Part shown: positions 45,402-53,685 of the stretch, in pieces | How the letters are laid out: the number at the start of each line of letters is the position of its first letter | How positions within the stretch are numbered: position 1 is the stretch's first letter | From: an uncultured Aquimarina sp. | Lineage (GTDB): Bacteria > Bacteroidota > Bacteroidia > Flavobacteriales > Flavobacteriaceae | Length of the DNA: 64,000 nt | NCBI GenBank assembly: GCA_947498775.1 | Contig: CANMLL010000013.1 | Location: 62,001-126,000 of the forward strand | Direction: 5' to 3' | Translations under genes and position numbers: made by a program | The notes under the pieces: model-generated | Seen by the model: the letters and a program-made list of their open reading frames with translations, nothing else | The model's database searches: none | What the model was told of the DNA's origin: nothing

Positions 45402-47462
45402 ATGAAAACCATTGTACAAAATAATACTATTATCATATTACTAATCCTAATTGTGACGAATGCATTGCAAGCACAGCAAAGAGTAGAAATCCCATTAAAT
45501 ACAGATTGGGAGTTCATGTACGGTTACGAAAAAAGAAAAGCAAATGCTAGACCGGTCACTGTCCCACACACATGGAATACAGGAGATGCCGATAGTGGTA
45601 AAAAAGATTACTATAGAGGTGATGGGAGTTATGTAAAAAAACTTTTCGTAGCAAAAGAATATCAAAACAAACGCCTTTTTTTACAATTTGAGGGAGTGGC
45701 AACGACAGCCTGGGTTTTCATTAACGGAAATTATGTAGGAGAACATGTAGGGGGGTATTCTAAATTCAATTTTGAGATTACCAGTTTTGTTTCCTACGGT
45801 AAAGAAAATACGATTTTGGTGAAGGTGAGTAATGCATATAGAATTGATGCTTTGCCTTTGGGAGGAGATTTTATGAAATATGGCGGAATTTATCGACCGG
45901 TTTCTTTATTAGTAACTGATAAAGTATGCATAACTCCTTTAGATTATGCATCCCAAGGAGTTTATATCACACAAAAGAAAGTTTCGGCAAAGAAAGCAAA
46001 CATTCATGTAGAAACTAAAATTTCAAACAAACGAAAATCAAAAGCAAACTTAAAAATTCGGGCTCAGATTATAGATTCCGAAGGAAAATCTTTAGTTAAT
46101 AATGAAGTATCTAAAGGAATCCCTTCCGCAGAGACTACTACTGTACTTCAAGAATTAGAAATTGAAAATCCGCGTTTATGGAACGGTAAAAAAGATCCGT
46201 ATTTATACTCGGTAGAAGTCACATTAGAAGAAAATGGAAAACCAATTGATAAAATAATACAACCATTGGGTCTGCGGTTTTTTAATATTGATCCTGATCA
46301 GGGCTTTTTTTTAAATGGAGAATATGTAGACCTACGAGGTGTTAACAGGCATCAAGATAGAGCAGGTAAAGGTAGTGCCTTATCTCTTGAAGATCATATG
46401 CGGGATATGGATTTGATTATGGAAATGGGGTCTAATATGTTAAGGTTATCCCATTACCAACAAGCAGAACCCATTTTTGACTATGCGGATAAAAAAGGTT
46501 TGGTGCTTTGGGCTGAAATTCCATTAGTAGGATTGGGAGGGTTTTTGAAGAAAGGATATTACAATAACGAAGCATTGCATGCAAATGGTCGTCAACAACT
46601 CAAAGAATTGATTAGGCAAAACTACAATCATCCTTCGGTTTTCTTTTGGGGATTATTTAATGAGTTAAAAGATGAAGATGCAAATCCATTACCTTATATA
46701 AAAGAGTTACAGGCTTTAGCAAAAAAAGAAGATCCTACACGTCTCACCGTTGCCGCTTCTAACATTGACATTAGCGAATTAAATACCGTTACCGATGTAA
46801 TTGCCTGGAACAAATATTATGGATGGTATGGTAAAGAACCATCACAAATGGGTGTTTGGGCAGATGAGATGCATCAAAAGTTTCCAAATCGTAGTTTAGG
46901 TATTAGTGAATATGGCGCGGGCGCAAGTATTTATCATCAACAGGAGCAATTGGAAGCACCAGAACCAGGAGGTAAATGGCATCCTGAACAGTGGCAAACT
47001 TATTTTCATGAAGAAAATTGGCGAGCTTTGAGTCAGCGACCCTTTATTTGGGGGAAAATGATCTGGAATATGTTTGATTTTGCTTCTTCAATGCGAAACG
47101 AAGGAGATCATCGCGGGATGAATGACAAGGGATTGGTCACGTTTGATCGACAAACTAACAAAGATGCTTTTTATTTCTACAAAGCCAATTGGAATCCTGA
47201 ACCGATGTTGTATTTAGCAGAAAAACGATTTAAAGAACGCAAGGCATCTAAAATTCATATCAAGGCCTACACTAATTTAAATGCAGTAGAACTATTTGTA
47301 AATGATGTATCGATGGGTATAAAAAAACCTGAAATGGGAATTTGTTTATGGAATGATATCGAGCTAAAAAAAGGAAATAATGATATTAAAGTTAGTAGCA
47401 TCACAACAAAGAAGGTAGAAAAACTAACGGATCAAACGATTTTTACATATTTCACATTATAA
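45402..47462 (+). CDS. GH2 family glycosidase (beta-galactosidase or beta-glucuronidase-like)
   Basis: This 686-residue secreted GH2 protein is shorter than the LacZ-type enzyme upstream. It has a signal peptide to about residue 25, a sugar-binding domain (IPLNTDWEFMYG, VTVPHTWNTGDADSGKKDYYRGDGSYVKKL), an Ig-like domain, and a barrel with acid/base E421 in FWGLFNELKDED and nucleophile E503 in LGISEYGAGAS. LRGVNRHQDRAGKG is the barrel start. GH2 of this size may be galactosidase, glucuronidase or another activity; I cannot decide. It is the last gene of the enzyme operon. A 161-nt palindromic element follows. Confidence 0.91.
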   Translation: MKTIVQNNTIIILLILIVTNALQAQQRVEIPLNTDWEFMYGYEKRKANARPVTVPHTWNTGDADSGKKDYYRGDGSYVKKLFVAKEYQNKRLFLQFEGVATTAWVFINGNYVGEHVGGYSKFNFEITSFVSYGKENTILVKVSNAYRIDALPLGGDFMKYGGIYRPVSLLVTDKVCITPLDYASQGVYITQKKVSAKKANIHVETKISNKRKSKANLKIRAQIIDSEGKSLVNNEVSKGIPSAETTTVLQELEIENPRLWNGKKDPYLYSVEVTLEENGKPIDKIIQPLGLRFFNIDPDQGFFLNGEYVDLRGVNRHQDRAGKGSALSLEDHMRDMDLIMEMGSNMLRLSHYQQAEPIFDYADKKGLVLWAEIPLVGLGGFLKKGYYNNEALHANGRQQLKELIRQNYNHPSVFFWGLFNELKDEDANPLPYIKELQALAKKEDPTRLTVAASNIDISELNTVTDVIAWNKYYGWYGKEPSQMGVWADEMHQKFPNRSLGISEYGAGASIYHQQEQLEAPEPGGKWHPEQWQTYFHEENWRALSQRPFIWGKMIWNMFDFASSMRNEGDHRGMNDKGLVTFDRQTNKDAFYFYKANWNPEPMLYLAEKRFKERKASKIHIKAYTNLNAVELFVNDVSMGIKKPEMGICLWNDIELKKGNNDIKVSSITTKKVEKLTDQTIFTYFTL

Positions 47463-47471
47463 AAATATATA

Positions 47472-47632
47472 GAAGTGATTTAAACTTTTTTGATTCTAGC
47501 GAAAAATAGTGGTTTTTTGATCAATTGAAGTGTTTTTTGCATTTCATAGCAGCGCTACGAAGTAAGAAAAAGACGAAAATTGAGTGAAAAAAGACATTTT
47601 TATAGCGAATTGAAAAAAGTTTAAATCACTTC
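47472..47632. repeat. 161-nt near-palindromic element downstream of the enzyme operon
   Basis: The outer 20 bases at each end (left from 47472, GAAGTGATTTAAAC; right ending GTTTAAATCACTTC at 47632) are perfect inverted repeats. Pairing continues inward with interruptions (TTTTTTGATCAATT with AATTGAGTGAAAAAA) to a centre at TAGCAGCGCTA (about 47547-47557). RNA from either strand would fold into a long hairpin. It may serve as terminator for the operon, or be a small mobile palindromic unit. A partial relative is at 7233-7310. Confidence 0.65.
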
Positions 47633-47843
47633 ATATTGAGATTATAGTTTAATACTAAATTTGAATTATACTTTCTATAAGTAAAATGAATTGTTGTCAA
47701 AAGTAAGAATATGGGTTGTTGGTATTTAAGAGTACCAAGTTCAAAGCGCTATATGTTTTAGTAAATGTACCCACCCTGAAATCTTGCACTACCCGAGTAA
47801 CAAACTATATTTATTATTGTACGCAATAATGAAATAAGACAGA
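47633..47843. other. Intergenic stretch before the PhoD-like gene
   Basis: No coding frame was recognised. The notable piece is GTACCCACCCTGAAATCTTGCACTAC from about 47767, which resembles GTGCCCACCAAATTATGCACCTC from about 51223 in the same orientation. Both may be relics of repeat or insertion-element ends. Confidence 0.35.
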
Positions 47844-49316
47844 ATGATAAATATTAAAACTTTAATTATAATTTTTTTGTTTTTATCGGGCAGGGTACAA
47901 GCACAACATTTTGGTGAAAAAAACCACCCTATGAATAAAGCAACATCCAATATGGAGTTATTATCCTTTTGGAATAATGTGGACATAGAAGACACATTGC
48001 TTTATAACGTTATGCTAAAAGTATTCTCGGCTCAGAAAGATGCTTCATATGCTCAATTACTTTCTAATAATGAATATATGCAGCTTATCGAAAAACAGAA
48101 TAAAAAGATTCTCGGAGGTCCAATTTTAGGAAATATTTCAGATAAAGAAATTTCAATATGGGTTAGAACCGCAAAACCATCAAAAATACAAATTGAGTAT
48201 ACGAACAATAACAAATCTTTTCTTTCTGAACCACTTAACAGCTTACCTGAAACGGATTTGACCGCAGTATTTAAAATTTCAGGATTAATGCCATCTACCC
48301 GCTATAGTTATAAAATAATCATTGATGACCATTTAATAGTTTCAGATAGTAATTATTTTTTTGAAACCATTCCAGAAAAAGAACTTCGAATTGCTTTTGG
48401 TTCATGCCCTCATAGGTGGGGATTAGGAAATGAGACTTTATTTAATACCATAAAAAGTAGAAAACCTACTGCAATGCTTTTACTTGGCGATATTGCCGTT
48501 CAAGATAGAAACAACCATATTGGAATGCATAGGGCTGATTATTTGTTGCGCGACTTTCAAACCGCATGGAGTAATTTTGCTTGTAACGTACCAATATATG
48601 CCAGCTGGGATGATCATGATTATTTTGGCAATGATAAAGCAGGTATTCCCGAAGGTTATACATATAAGGATAAAGAAAATATTTGGGGAGTTTTTAAAAA
48701 TTCATGGGTCAATCCTTCTTACGGTTTTGGTCAAAAAGATAAGGGAATCTTTTTTAAGACTAGCATAGGATCATGTGATATAATAATGACGGATAATCGC
48801 TATTTCCGAACCGGACAAAAGGGATCATTTCTCGGAAAAAAACAAATGACTTGGCTAAAAGAACAAATACAAAATTGTGAAGGATCATTTATCATTTTAT
48901 CCTGCGGCTCTATGTGGAGTGATTTTGTTTCAAAAGGGAAAGATTCTTGGGGAGTTAATGACCCAGAAGGACGCGAAGAAATATTAAAGTTAATTGAAGA
49001 AAAAAATATTGCAGGTGTTTTATTAATATCTGGTGATAGACATGGTGCGAGAGGATTCACTATTCAAAGAGATTCTGGCTTTGAATTTTATGAATTTGAA
49101 GCCGCAAGTTTAGGAGCAAGAATTGGTCCTCCTAAAAGTAAACCCGAATGGAAAACCCAGCTATATGGAATTGATGACACCTTTGCTTTTGGTGAGTTCA
49201 CATTTGATACAACAAAAGGCAAGGAAAAAGTTGTTTTTCGACTAATTCATGAAAATGGAGATGTAAAATATAGCAAAACACTTACATTAAGAGAATTGAC
49301 ACCTGATAAAAATTGA
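47844..49316 (+). CDS. PhoD-like metallophosphatase (alkaline phosphatase D family)
   Basis: This 490-residue secreted protein has a signal peptide ending near RVQAQ. An N-terminal fibronectin-like domain contains KEISIWVRTAKPSKIQIEY and LMPSTRYSYKIII. The PhoD-type calcineurin-like catalytic domain shows LRIAFGSCPHRWG, MLLLGDIAVQDRNN, PIYASWDDHDYFGNDKAG, IIMTDNRYFRT and LLISGDRHGARG; these Asp, Asn and His residues would bind the metals. PhoD enzymes cleave phosphomonoesters or diesters at the cell surface. In this locus it may remove phosphate from a glycan, or serve general phosphate supply. It lies downstream of the palindromic element and converges with a third sulfatase gene. Confidence 0.88.
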   Translation: MINIKTLIIIFLFLSGRVQAQHFGEKNHPMNKATSNMELLSFWNNVDIEDTLLYNVMLKVFSAQKDASYAQLLSNNEYMQLIEKQNKKILGGPILGNISDKEISIWVRTAKPSKIQIEYTNNNKSFLSEPLNSLPETDLTAVFKISGLMPSTRYSYKIIIDDHLIVSDSNYFFETIPEKELRIAFGSCPHRWGLGNETLFNTIKSRKPTAMLLLGDIAVQDRNNHIGMHRADYLLRDFQTAWSNFACNVPIYASWDDHDYFGNDKAGIPEGYTYKDKENIWGVFKNSWVNPSYGFGQKDKGIFFKTSIGSCDIIMTDNRYFRTGQKGSFLGKKQMTWLKEQIQNCEGSFIILSCGSMWSDFVSKGKDSWGVNDPEGREEILKLIEEKNIAGVLLISGDRHGARGFTIQRDSGFEFYEFEAASLGARIGPPKSKPEWKTQLYGIDDTFAFGEFTFDTTKGKEKVVFRLIHENGDVKYSKTLTLRELTPDKN

Positions 49317-49478
49317 CTGGCTAAGTTACTTAATACAACATTTTGTCATAATTGAGGGCAAGGAAAATACTAAATATCAAGGTTTTTAGCTCGCTCAAAC
49401 TTTATCAAGGCTTAAAAAGGAAGTACCGCCCCAATCTGTAACTACTCATACAATTTACCGTTTTGTGGTAGTGCTATA

Positions 49479-50909
49479 CTAATACATTTTAATTTTTAAT
49501 GTATTCTTTAACTCCTCCACTAATTCTGGGTGTTTATTTGCTATATTTTTGGTTTCATTTTCTGTAGTTGTATGATCATACAATTCTATAAAACCATCCT
49601 TATGGACCGTCAATCGATGCGTTGCGGTTCTTATTGTAGCGGCGTCTGTTTTGTAGGAGATAGCTGGGTGACCAGTCGCATTCTGATTTTCTAATATTTC
49701 TTTCAATGACACACCTTGCGCAAATTCAGGAATCTTAACTCCGGCTAAATCACATAGTGTTGGAAAGATATCAAGTGTCTCAACAATCGCATCAGTTTTG
49801 GAACCATTATAATTCATTTCAGGATAGTGAATGATCATAGGGGAACGTAAGGATTCCTCGAACAAGCTATGCTTCCCCCATATAGCATGTTCGCCTAAAT
49901 GAAAACCGTGGTCACCCCAAAGTACTACAATGGTATTTTTATCAGCTCCTGTACGTTTTAATTCTGCGAGTATTTTTCCCACTTGCGCATCGGCATAGCT
50001 AACACAAGCTGCATAATGATGACGCACCTCCTCTGCAAAATCCGTGTCCTTGTTTGGATCCTTCCCCCAGCGATTATATTTCGTAAACTCACGGGAATTG
50101 TGCCAGGTATTTTTTCCTTCAGGTTTTTGCAGATGTGCTATTGCAGGAAATTTAACCCCTTCATACATATCCAAATAACGTTTTGGAGCTCCAAATGGTA
50201 AGTGCGGTTTAATAATTCCAACAGCTAGAAAAAATGGATTTTCGTTATCTTCATAAAGAACTCTTAATTGTTTCAATGCTTCATTCGTAATAGCTCCGTC
50301 TGGATATAGATTATCATCTCCCTCTACGGCTTGAAAAACGTCCATTTCTCCAGCATTTACACGAATTTCTCCATGAGCCAATCCGTGCATCACTCCGCGA
50401 GGATGCTCCCATTCCGCAACCGGTAATAGGTGTTTGTCCCATGCTTTTGGAATTTCAACAATAGTGCTATCATTCCAATCATTACCTCCCCTTCCGCCTG
50501 GGTGATGAGATACTTTCCCAACAGAAACTGTTGTGTAACCGTGTGTTCTAAACCACTCTGGCATACTTGGTTCTATTGCTTCGTTACCTTGTTCAATTTT
50601 GCTTGAACGGATGAAAAGTGCATTGTTACTTGCTGGTCCGTATTGACCTGTTAATAGGCTGTAACGTGATGGACCACAACTTGGAGCATTTACAAAATGT
50701 TTCTGAAAAGAGATTCCTTTCTGAGCCAACTTGTCAATATTTGGTGAGATAACATGTTTTGCACCAAAGCTTTTCAATTCTGGACGAAGATCATCTATAC
50801 ATATAAGCAAAATGTTAGGTTTTTGAGCTGGTCGTGGTTTTTCACAACAGGTCATCAGTATAACACATAAAATCATACAGCCAATTGGCTTTAATCTACT
50901 TGTTTTCAT
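49479..50909 (-). CDS. Sulfatase (formylglycine-dependent, S1 family), third
   Basis: This is an about 476-residue S1 sulfatase. The frame extends to 50942, but the ATG at 50909 (MKTSRLKPIG) gives a compact lipoprotein signal ending MTCCEK. KPNILLICIDDLRPELKSFG opens the catalytic domain. The formylglycine motif is CGPSRYSLLTGQYG, with Cys near residue 78, and VSHHPGG, GIIKPHLPFGAP and LWGDHGFHLGEHAIWGKHSLFEESLRSPMIIHYP follow. The pattern is like iduronate-2-sulfatase or choline-sulfatase-like subfamilies (S1_7 type), though specificity is uncertain. It faces the PhoD-like gene on the opposite strand and so has its own promoter, unlike the two other sulfatases. Confidence 0.93.
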   Translation of the reverse strand: MKTSRLKPIGCMILCVILMTCCEKPRPAQKPNILLICIDDLRPELKSFGAKHVISPNIDKLAQKGISFQKHFVNAPSCGPSRYSLLTGQYGPASNNALFIRSSKIEQGNEAIEPSMPEWFRTHGYTTVSVGKVSHHPGGRGGNDWNDSTIVEIPKAWDKHLLPVAEWEHPRGVMHGLAHGEIRVNAGEMDVFQAVEGDDNLYPDGAITNEALKQLRVLYEDNENPFFLAVGIIKPHLPFGAPKRYLDMYEGVKFPAIAHLQKPEGKNTWHNSREFTKYNRWGKDPNKDTDFAEEVRHHYAACVSYADAQVGKILAELKRTGADKNTIVVLWGDHGFHLGEHAIWGKHSLFEESLRSPMIIHYPEMNYNGSKTDAIVETLDIFPTLCDLAGVKIPEFAQGVSLKEILENQNATGHPAISYKTDAATIRTATHRLTVHKDGFIELYDHTTTENETKNIANKHPELVEELKNTLKIKMY

Positions 50910-50942
50910 TATTTTTATGCTATATGATATATGGAATTTCAT

Positions 50943-51494
50943 TAATTTAATACAACGAGTTCTTTTATCGCTTGTTTCAATTTTTAGCTAAGCGAGTTAC
51001 ACAGAATTTATTTAAAGGTAAATAAATTTTTCATGTTCTAAAGATACGAGTTATAGTATATATGGAGTGTGCTATAACTAAAAAATATTAACTATAAAAT
51101 TACCACTCAACAAAGGTTATTCTTTGATATCAAATGATATCAAATTTCAGTGAAGTGAGAGGGTCTAACTAAATTTATTTAAGTATTGGATTTTCATTAC
51201 ATTAAATTATTCTATTAAGATGTGCCCACCAAATTATGCACCTCTTTTGAAATCATTGGTTTAAGTTTTTTAAAATTAGTTTATTGTGCTCTTTTTATTC
51301 CTGTTTCTAACCTGGTGTGAACTTTTAATATAAGCTATAATTTTTACACTTTATTTTTGAAATTTAGATTATCTTTCTCATCAACCTCGTATATCTCTAT
51401 TTCAACAGTAGATACCTCTTCCTTAATCTTAGCTTTTAGATTCAATGTTCTATTTCTTTAAAATTTTAATTTTTTGTTAAAAGCACAAATTAAA
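50943..51494. other. Long intergenic region between the PUL and the efflux locus
   Basis: This AT-rich stretch of about 550 bp has no convincing gene. Two details stand out: a GTGCCCACCAAATTATGCACC motif near 51223 that resembles one at 47767, and a short minus-strand frame (51445-51344, about 34 codons, ending NLNFKNKV) that may be a gene relic. It marks the boundary between two functional blocks. Confidence 0.4.
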
Positions 51495-51512
51495 TAGTTC
51501 ACTAAAGAACTA
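51495..51512. promoter_or_regulatory. MarR operator, copy 1 (marR promoter)
   Basis: TAGTTC-ACTAAA-GAACTA is an inverted repeat with 6-bp arms. It lies 7 bp upstream of an exact TAnnTTTG box (TATATTTG, 51519-51526), covering the -33 region of the marR promoter. Identical and near-identical copies lie at 51995-52012 and 56907-56922. Confidence 0.8.
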
Positions 51513-51518
51513 ATATAT

Positions 51519-51526
51519 TATATTTG
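51519..51526 (+). promoter_or_regulatory. -7 element of the marR/RND operon promoter
   Basis: TATATTTG is an exact match to the Bacteroidota -7 consensus, 22 bp before the marR ATG and just after operator copy 1. Confidence 0.65.
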
Positions 51527-51548
51527 TAGCAAGAAAATTAATCTGATT

Positions 51549-51974
51549 ATGAAATTACCTTTGGAAATAGAAATAGGAAGAACAAGCACGCGCTTCTTTT
51601 GGAGCTTACAAAACAAGCTTAATTCGCTATTGAAACCTTTTGGACTCACTATTGAGCAGTGGCGTCTATTAATGCTGATACGCTACAATGAGGGCACGGA
51701 CCAACAATTTCTGGCAGATGAGACCTTGAAGGTAAAGTCGGCAATAACGGCTCTTTTAACCAAAATGGGTAAGGCAGGACTGATAGCCCGTATAGCGGAC
51801 GAAAAAGATGGTAGAAACAAAAAAGTCTATTTGACAGATAAAGGAAGAATCTTGGTAGAACAGGGAGAATCCATTATCATATCCGAAGGTAAAAAGGTAC
51901 TGGAGGGTCAGGATAGGGAAAAATTGCAGATGATGGTGAACATCATGCAGGAGTTGACCGAAAAAATGCTATAA
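51549..51974 (+). CDS. MarR family transcriptional regulator of the RND operon
   Basis: This 141-residue MarR-type winged-helix protein has N-terminal dimer helices (RFFWSLQNKLNSLLKPFGLTIEQWRLLMLIRYNEG), a DNA-binding part (FLADETLKVKSAITALLTKMGKAGLIARIADEKDGRNKKVYLTDKGRIL) and a C-terminal helix. It is the first gene of an operon with an orphan thioredoxin-like protein, an RND adaptor, an RND permease and TolC. The palindrome TAGTTCACTAAAGAACTA occurs in its promoter and again directly before the second gene and (one arm diverged) before tolC. This is strong evidence for autoregulation and control of the pump. Inducers are probably toxic hydrophobic compounds, but this is family-level inference. 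Confidence 0.94.
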   Translation: MKLPLEIEIGRTSTRFFWSLQNKLNSLLKPFGLTIEQWRLLMLIRYNEGTDQQFLADETLKVKSAITALLTKMGKAGLIARIADEKDGRNKKVYLTDKGRILVEQGESIIISEGKKVLEGQDREKLQMMVNIMQELTEKML

Positions 51975-51994
51975 ATTTTTTTATATAAACCGAA

Positions 51995-52012
51995 TAGTTC
52001 ACTAAAGAACTA
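51995..52012. promoter_or_regulatory. MarR operator, copy 2
   Basis: The same 18-bp palindrome as at 51495-51512, with identical arms and spacer, 16 bp upstream of the second gene's ATG at 52029. It could act as an internal operator or a roadblock between marR and the pump genes. Confidence 0.75.
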
Positions 52013-52028
52013 AATAAAATAATTGAAT

Positions 52029-52472
52029 ATGATTAGCCCGAAAGGAAAAGAAAACGGTATAGGAAATAAAATTATCAATGCACCTATCGCATGCAATGGC
52101 AAGGCTTCAAATATCAATGAATATTTGAACAGAAATGTACCTCATCTCTTTTTGTTCACAGGAAATAAATCAACTATAGAAAGTGCTTATTCCACCTATG
52201 ACTTATTTGACTATGTAGTCAATAATTATCTGGATAAAATAAATCCGATTATCGTAACAAAATTAGTTCCTATGGGATTGAGCGACAGGGAAATTATTCT
52301 TGATTTGGATGGTGAACTCTATGAGGCATTCAATATCGGAAACCAACCTAAAATGGCCGTTATAGACGACAATAATATGATACTTGGTATTTCTGAAACA
52401 GTTACCAAATCAGGACTTAAAGTGTTAATAAATAACATTTTAAAAAATAAAAGTAACAATCAAAAGCATTAA
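52029..52472 (+). CDS. Orphan thioredoxin-like domain resembling the C-terminus of FAD monooxygenases
   Basis: This is an about 147-residue cytoplasmic protein, with no signal peptide. The ATG at 52029 is preferred over the TTG at 52023. GIGNKIINAPIACNGKASNINEYLNRNVPHLFLFTG and the late DLDGELYEAFNIGNQPKMAVIDDNNMILGIS follow the layout of the thioredoxin-like C-terminal domain of phenol hydroxylase or PheA/TetX-type FAD monooxygenases (G-x-R-x-P-x-A start, D-x-D-G-x-x-x-x-x-Y end). There is no CxxC pair and the FAD-binding part is absent. The likeness is by eye and moderate. It is the second gene of the MarR/RND operon, 2 bp before the adaptor gene, with an operator copy directly upstream. 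Confidence 0.5.
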   Translation: MISPKGKENGIGNKIINAPIACNGKASNINEYLNRNVPHLFLFTGNKSTIESAYSTYDLFDYVVNNYLDKINPIIVTKLVPMGLSDREIILDLDGELYEAFNIGNQPKMAVIDDNNMILGISETVTKSGLKVLINNILKNKSNNQKH

Positions 52473-52474
52473 AA

Positions 52475-53569
52475 ATGAGAAACAACAGCAATTATTTCGT
52501 TTGGTTAGTTTTCATACCGCTTATTTTAATGAGCTGCGGAGAAAAGCAACCAAAGAAGCAAGAAAAGAAAAAAGATTACAAAGAGTTTCAAACTGTAAAA
52601 GCGGAGCCGGCTGAGATTCAAAATACCTTAAATCTTACAGGACGTATCGTACCGATTCAAAAAGTGGATATCATCGCCGAAGTACAAGGTAGGGCAAAAA
52701 ATATCAAAAAAGCCTTCAAAGAAGGTACAAGTTTCCGTAAAGGCGAACTATTATTGAGCTTGGATGATAACAAGTTCCGTTATAACCTAAATGCACAGAA
52801 AAGTCAATTTGTAAGCGCACTTGTCAATGCAATGGCCGATGTGCAGTTGGATTATCCCGATGAATTTATCAAATGGAATACATTTCTTCAGGAAATTGAT
52901 GTAGAAAAATCTTTGCCCACTTTACCAGAAGCTACCAACCAACAGCTGAAAAATTTCTTGAACAACAAGAACATCTATAATCTCTATTACGGCATTAAAA
53001 GCAAAGAAGAAACCTTACATGATTATCGCATATACGCACCATTTTCAGGCAGTGTGACCATGGCAATGATAGATGTGGGCGATTTGATAAGACCGGGCAC
53101 AAAACTGGGGGAGTTCATCCGAACAGATGTTTACGAGGTAAAGGCCGCTATAACCGCGAGTGAGGTAAAACAATTTAACATAGATCAACAGGTCGAACTA
53201 TACGTACGCAACATTGACCAAAAAGTTATGGCCAAGATAAAGCGTATCGGAACCTCTGTTGATGTAGGTACACAGGCGGTCAATATCTTTCTGGAAGTAC
53301 CAGGTAAAGAATTGAAAGAAGGAATGTACGTTGAGGGCAATTTAGTAAAAGGCAGCTTTGAAAATGCCGTTGAAGTGGATAAGGATTTAATCTCTCGTGA
53401 GAACCGCGTCTATGTCATAAAAGATTCAACCGTGGTAGCCAAGAAAATAGAAGTTTTACAAACCAAGGAAGGCAGAAGCGTCATTACTGGGCTTGAAAAA
53501 GGTGACCAGATGATTACCGAAAAAATTAACAATCCTATTGCCGGCATTAAGGCAGTACCAAAAGCATAG
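52475..53569 (+). CDS. RND efflux periplasmic adaptor (membrane fusion protein)
   Basis: This 364-residue adaptor lipoprotein (IPLILMSCGEKQ, Cys21) joins the inner-membrane RND pump to TolC. The lipoyl/beta-barrel parts are recognisable: GRIVPIQKVDIIAEVQGRAKNIKKAFKEGTSFRKGELLLSLDD, then a hairpin region, then YRIYAPFSGSVTMAMIDVGDLIRPGTKLGEF and IGTSVDVGTQAVNIFLEVPGKELKEGMYVEGNLV. The hairpin is short. It starts 2 bp after the orphan thioredoxin-like gene and lies 116 bp before the permease gene; a REP-like palindrome is in that gap. Substrates are not predictable from the adaptor. Confidence 0.93.
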   Translation: MRNNSNYFVWLVFIPLILMSCGEKQPKKQEKKKDYKEFQTVKAEPAEIQNTLNLTGRIVPIQKVDIIAEVQGRAKNIKKAFKEGTSFRKGELLLSLDDNKFRYNLNAQKSQFVSALVNAMADVQLDYPDEFIKWNTFLQEIDVEKSLPTLPEATNQQLKNFLNNKNIYNLYYGIKSKEETLHDYRIYAPFSGSVTMAMIDVGDLIRPGTKLGEFIRTDVYEVKAAITASEVKQFNIDQQVELYVRNIDQKVMAKIKRIGTSVDVGTQAVNIFLEVPGKELKEGMYVEGNLVKGSFENAVEVDKDLISRENRVYVIKDSTVVAKKIEVLQTKEGRSVITGLEKGDQMITEKINNPIAGIKAVPKA

Positions 53570-53629
53570 TGCAATGAAATGAGCCAGAATATTTCTTGAC
53601 ACAAATCGAGAGATTTAATGGCTAATTAC

Positions 53630-53652
53630 ACCTGCCTGCCGGCAAGGCAGGT
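53630..53652. repeat. REP-like palindrome, near copy
   Basis: This is the same CCTGCCTGCCGGCA-centred palindrome as at 2159-2180, with one extra A in the right arm. It lies in the gap between the adaptor and permease genes. Confidence 0.6.
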
Positions 53653-53685
53653 CTGACCTATTAAAAACAAATAAAAAGACAACAG

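Noticed and set aside
51344..51445. A 34-codon minus-strand frame ending NLNFKNKV
   Set aside because: The sequence looks protein-like but is too short, lacks an upstream promoter or homologue I recognise, and may be chance in AT-rich DNA; noted only as a possible relic.
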